From positions 197,826,532-197,890,531 of the forward strand of contig OZ005661.1 in the NCBI GenBank assembly GCA_963930645.1: DNA of 64,000 nucleotides. The letters run 5' to 3'. The translations under genes and the position numbers were made by a program. Position 1 is the stretch's first letter, and each line of letters opens with the position of its first letter. Below the pieces are notes generated by a model that worked only from the letters and a program-made list of their open reading frames with translations, was not told where the DNA came from and searched no databases. The stretch is from Salticus scenicus. Lineage: Eukaryota; Arthropoda; Arachnida; Araneae; Salticidae. Shown here piece after piece: positions 62,786-64,000 of the stretch.

Positions 62786-63165
62786 CTGAAAATAATAAGA
62801 AATTCAATATAAATACAGTTAAATACTCATGTTATATTACACATGCAAACACAGGTAAAAAATATAATTTTCTTCTTCAAGAAGAGGCACAATACAAACA
62901 TCCAGTTGATAATTTGTTTAGTTATATATTCAGAAAATATACAGTAACAAGTAAATAAAAATAGTAATACATTTTAATTTTTTTTAGCAGAAAGATGCAA
63001 ATACTTATAAAAACTTCACTTTAAAGGATACCCTACTTAGCATTAATGGCACTTTCTTTTCAGCTCTTTTCTTTAAGAATGCAGCAATGAAAATACACGT
63101 TTAAATGCCCATTGATGTAGCACCATATCCGTTACGCATGAGGAAGGGGGGGGGGTAATTGAACT
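62786..63165. other. Intronic DNA upstream of exon a
   Basis: No gene or element seen. The next DMTF1 exon upstream lies beyond 64000 or is too short to recognise. Confidence 0.5.
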
Positions 63166-63612
63166 AGTATGTTGTGGTAACTACAAAGCCTTCTTCTATG
63201 TTAGCTTATACAAATTCACTCTGTACAAGTTATGCACCCCAAGGGGGAGGACAGTGATACTCCTACATGCATACACTTTTGTCCTACTTTATTACTACTA
63301 TTAACAATAATTTATATTACTTTTACAATTATATGTTTTAAATAAGTCTCATTATGTATTTTTACATGAAATTTTGTCCTATACTGCCATGTAAAAAATG
63401 TAGAAAAAATGGGATTACAGTACCACCGATTGAGCAATTGATCCCCAAATGTAATAAGCACCAGTTTAGGTCAGAGTCTAACTAAATACCAAGTTTGATT
63501 GAATTTCATTTATTGGTTTGTGAGATACAGAATCCACAAAATTTGTGATACATACAGACAGACATTTTCTAAAAACAGTCAAATTATGTTCAGGACATCT
63601 AAAAAAAGTCTT
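63166..63612 (+). repeat. Family-1 repeat, 3'-truncated
   Basis: GAACTAGTATGTTGTGG, TTTTGTCCTATACTGCCATG, CACCGATTGAGCAATTG, TGAGATACAGAATCCACAAA, CATACAGACAGACATTTTC, then a break at GGACATCTAAAAAAAG before the hairpin end. The internal modules are shortened. Confidence 0.75.
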
Positions 63613-64000
63613 GCCGCCTGTCTCCTTTCTTCCTTTCTTGGGTTTCTTAAATTTTTTCTGTTAAGATTTTATTGAGTTAGTTTATTATTTCGTATGATTT
63701 GCAGGCTATTAATTAATAAATTTTGTTTCTTTAAATATGTGTATTTCATACCCTGATGAATTTATCTTTCTTATTGGTCTTTGTGGTTTAGGTGATCTTG
63801 TATCTGTTGCTTGGCTTTTCTATGCTTAATGAATCATTATTATATATATGTATATATATATATATAATAATATATAATATATATATATACAATATATATA
63901 TATATACACACACAAAAGAAAGTAGAAATACATCTTAAAATTCAATAGATATATACACAAAATCAAACTAGATTAATTATTTTCCAACTTTTGTTTGAGC
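63613..64000. repeat. AT-rich end of window with (TA)n
   Basis: A TA/TATATG microsatellite lies at 63839-63908. The rest is unassigned. Confidence 0.8.

Overview
Eukaryotic, strongly AT-rich nuclear DNA, almost certainly from an arthropod and perhaps a chelicerate such as a spider. The lineage guess rests on the repeat repertoire and on a retained DMTF1 gene, and is an inference. The window holds one host gene, on the minus strand: a DMTF1 orthologue (cyclin-D-binding Myb-like transcription factor 1). Twelve coding exons were pieced together. They run from 62785 (an internal exon; the 5' end lies beyond the window) down to the stop codon at 3356-3358. All eleven introns have GT/AG ends, the phases agree throughout, and the exons give 560 codons plus a stop. 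Exons total under 1.7 kb inside about 59 kb, so introns are about 97% of the gene span seen here.

The introns are packed with mobile DNA. The largest element is a nearly intact, very young Ty1/copia retrotransposon (39120-44453) in the gene's own orientation. Its 530-bp LTRs differ at only two positions that I can see, and its single gag-pol frame is broken by one in-frame TAG. A solo LTR (22711-23333), also in the sense orientation, ends about 95 bp before the exon at 22434-22616. DNA transposon relics include pogo/Tigger-like, Harbinger, mariner, Tc1, piggyBac-type (TTAA) and hAT-type elements, many with recognisable target-site duplications.

Four themes stand out. (1) Many unrelated elements are present as inverted dimers or foldbacks: Penelope-like GIY-YIG endonuclease ends, a Tc1 transposase 5' half, a tRNA-like cassette, and several MITEs. 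(2) A palindrome at 24455-24811 carries, in each arm, a core that fits the minimal hammerhead ribozyme reported in Penelope-like elements. (3) At least four dispersed repeat families share one terminal layout: a TACTTTC...GAAAGTA hairpin, a conserved block around CCCCTGAATCC, and a CA/GT or CAGA microsatellite. (4) There are several tandem arrays: a 281-bp unit built from two diverged halves (52380-54780), a 172-bp array (7700-8570), and 120-bp and 80-bp arrays side by side (45690-46680).

Layout by intron (gene order is right to left): 59567-62685 piggyBac-type MITE and a palindrome; 55077-59489 repeat block, hAT-like and nested MITEs, tRNA-like cassette; 52220-54888 the 281-bp array; 47992-52109 Tigger-like element and repeat block; 35326-47762 copia, tandem arrays and a palindromic MITE; 29270-35256 Penelope fragment and hAT MITEs; 22617-29186 solo LTR, hammerhead palindrome, Tc1 dimer; 15167-22433 Penelope dimer, foldbacks, hAT MITEs; 11963-14906 mariner derivative and Penelope dimer; 9243-11761 piggyBac-type MITE and tRNA-like cassettes; 3442-9145 SINE-like cluster, 172-bp array, MITEs. 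Downstream of the stop (1-3355) lie Tigger-like and Harbinger elements and a palindromic MITE.
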